In this document: in pieces, positions 63,627 to 64,000 of the stretch
Layout: every line of letters begins with the position of its first letter
How positions within the stretch are numbered: position 1 is the stretch's first letter
Assembly (NCBI GenBank): GCA_945829235.1
Contig: CALZUA010000010.1
Span: forward strand, 1-64,000
Length of the DNA: 64,000 bases
DNA from: an uncultured Clostridia bacterium
GTDB taxonomy: Bacteria > Bacillota > Clostridia > Oscillospirales > Ruminococcaceae
Reading direction: 5' to 3'
Position numbers and translations under genes: made by a program
The notes under the pieces: generated by a model
What the model saw: the letters and a program-made list of their open reading frames with translations, nothing else
Told to the model about the DNA's origin: nothing
The model's database searches: none

Positions 63627-64000
63627 TTACTGCATAAGCTCCTTAACAAGCGCGTCAAGCTGAGCGTCATTCTCGGGAGCGAGCGCGGATTTCAGCGTAA
63701 CAGTTGTTTCGGTGAACGTGATGTTCTTAGAGTTCTCGAAAAGCTTCTTGATAACCTTTGCCGCGGTCGGTGCCCACGAGCCGTTCTCGATGATGCCGAT
63801 AAGACGGTTCTGATAGTTTCTCTCAACAAGGTGAGCGATGAACTCACGCATTGTCGGGAAAGCGTCCGCGTTGTAGGTTGTCGTGGCAAGAACGAGCTTC
63901 CCGTAGCGGAAAGCGTCCTCGACAGCCTCAGCCCAGTCATCGCGCGCCAAATCCGTTACCGCAACCTTCGGGCAACCCGCTGCTTTCAGCTTCTCCGCAA
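63627..64000 (-). CDS. A-type flavoprotein (flavo-diiron), C-terminal part
   Basis: About 124 C-terminal residues of a flavodoxin domain; the frame is open through the window edge (AEKLKAAGCPKVAVTDLARDDWAEAV upstream of the track's start). FRYGKLVLATTTYNADAFPTM and IIENGSWAPTAAKVIKKLFEN are typical of the FMN domain of FprA-type flavo-diiron proteins, which reduce oxygen or nitric oxide in anaerobes. The diiron half lies outside the window, so this is not confirmed. Confidence 0.8.
   Translation of the reverse strand, partial: AEKLKAAGCPKVAVTDLARDDWAEAVEDAFRYGKLVLATTTYNADAFPTMREFIAHLVERNYQNRLIGIIENGSWAPTAAKVIKKLFENSKNITFTETTVTLKSALAPENDAQLDALVKELMQ

Noticed and set aside
1-64000. CRISPR arrays, tRNA or rRNA genes
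   Set aside because: No regularly spaced repeats, cloverleaf sequences or rRNA segments were seen when reading the window.

Overview
The window reads as a chromosomal segment of an anaerobic Firmicute of class Clostridia, most likely a Ruminococcaceae/Oscillospiraceae-type gut or rumen bacterium. The evidence is the gene order (rpsL-rpsG-fusA, rpsO-pnp, rpoB-rpoC, and a pyrR-led pyrimidine operon with pyrK and a 1B-type pyrD), strong purine-rich ribosome binding sites, TTGACA-N17-TATAAT promoters, FabV-type enoyl reductase, MurT/GatD-like proteins and a secreted dockerin protein. TAA, TGA and TAG all end apparently intact genes, so the code looks standard. Species cannot be named from this sequence alone.

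Layout. 1-5 kb (minus strand): fusA (cut by the window edge), rpsG and rpsL, then pnp and rpsO, with structured leaders and a terminator that shares DNA with the rpsL promoter. 5.3-7.7 kb: a two-gene ABC-2 exporter. 8-15.6 kb: rpoB and rpoC on the plus strand; RpoB carries a very acidic C-terminal tail. 15.6-21.5 kb: an AT-rich foreign island between two 187-188 bp imperfect direct repeats. It holds the stub of a tyrosine recombinase, the remains of a radical SAM/SPASM peptide maturase, a truncated accessory protein, a truncated ABC peptide exporter, an intact subtilisin-like protease and an unknown 185-residue protein. I read it as a decayed RiPP (ribosomally made, modified peptide) cassette. 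The right repeat contains the 3' end of the next host gene, and the left repeat is a displaced copy of that end.

21.4-26 kb: a decaying efflux locus, with a YhgE-like membrane-associated gene broken by three lesions, an intact MMPL transporter, and a TetR regulator with an in-frame TAG. 26-34 kb (minus): nadE, a membrane protein, a Gx transporter, polA, a PAS protein, a DUF1015 protein and rimI, from one promoter with a long leader that contains an interspersed repeat. 34-42 kb (plus): an unknown protein, a Cu/Zn-SOD-like protein, ahcY with a two-component system and purine nucleoside phosphorylase, a dockerin-transglutaminase, a 42-residue membrane peptide and fabV.

42-51 kb: flavodoxin, a YunG-like protein, an alpha/beta hydrolase, a SprA-like HExxH protein, a GGDEF/EAL protein, an amino-acid ABC transporter, and an acyl-CoA synthetase coupled to a C39-like protein. 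51-63 kb (minus): one long tightly packed run pyrR-pyrC-pyrF-carA-carB-(membrane protein)-pyrK-pyrD-tcdA-murT-gatD-like, behind a promoter and attenuator-like leader. The window ends in a frameshifted small protein gene and the C-terminal part of a flavo-diiron protein gene. No rRNA, tRNA or CRISPR array was found.
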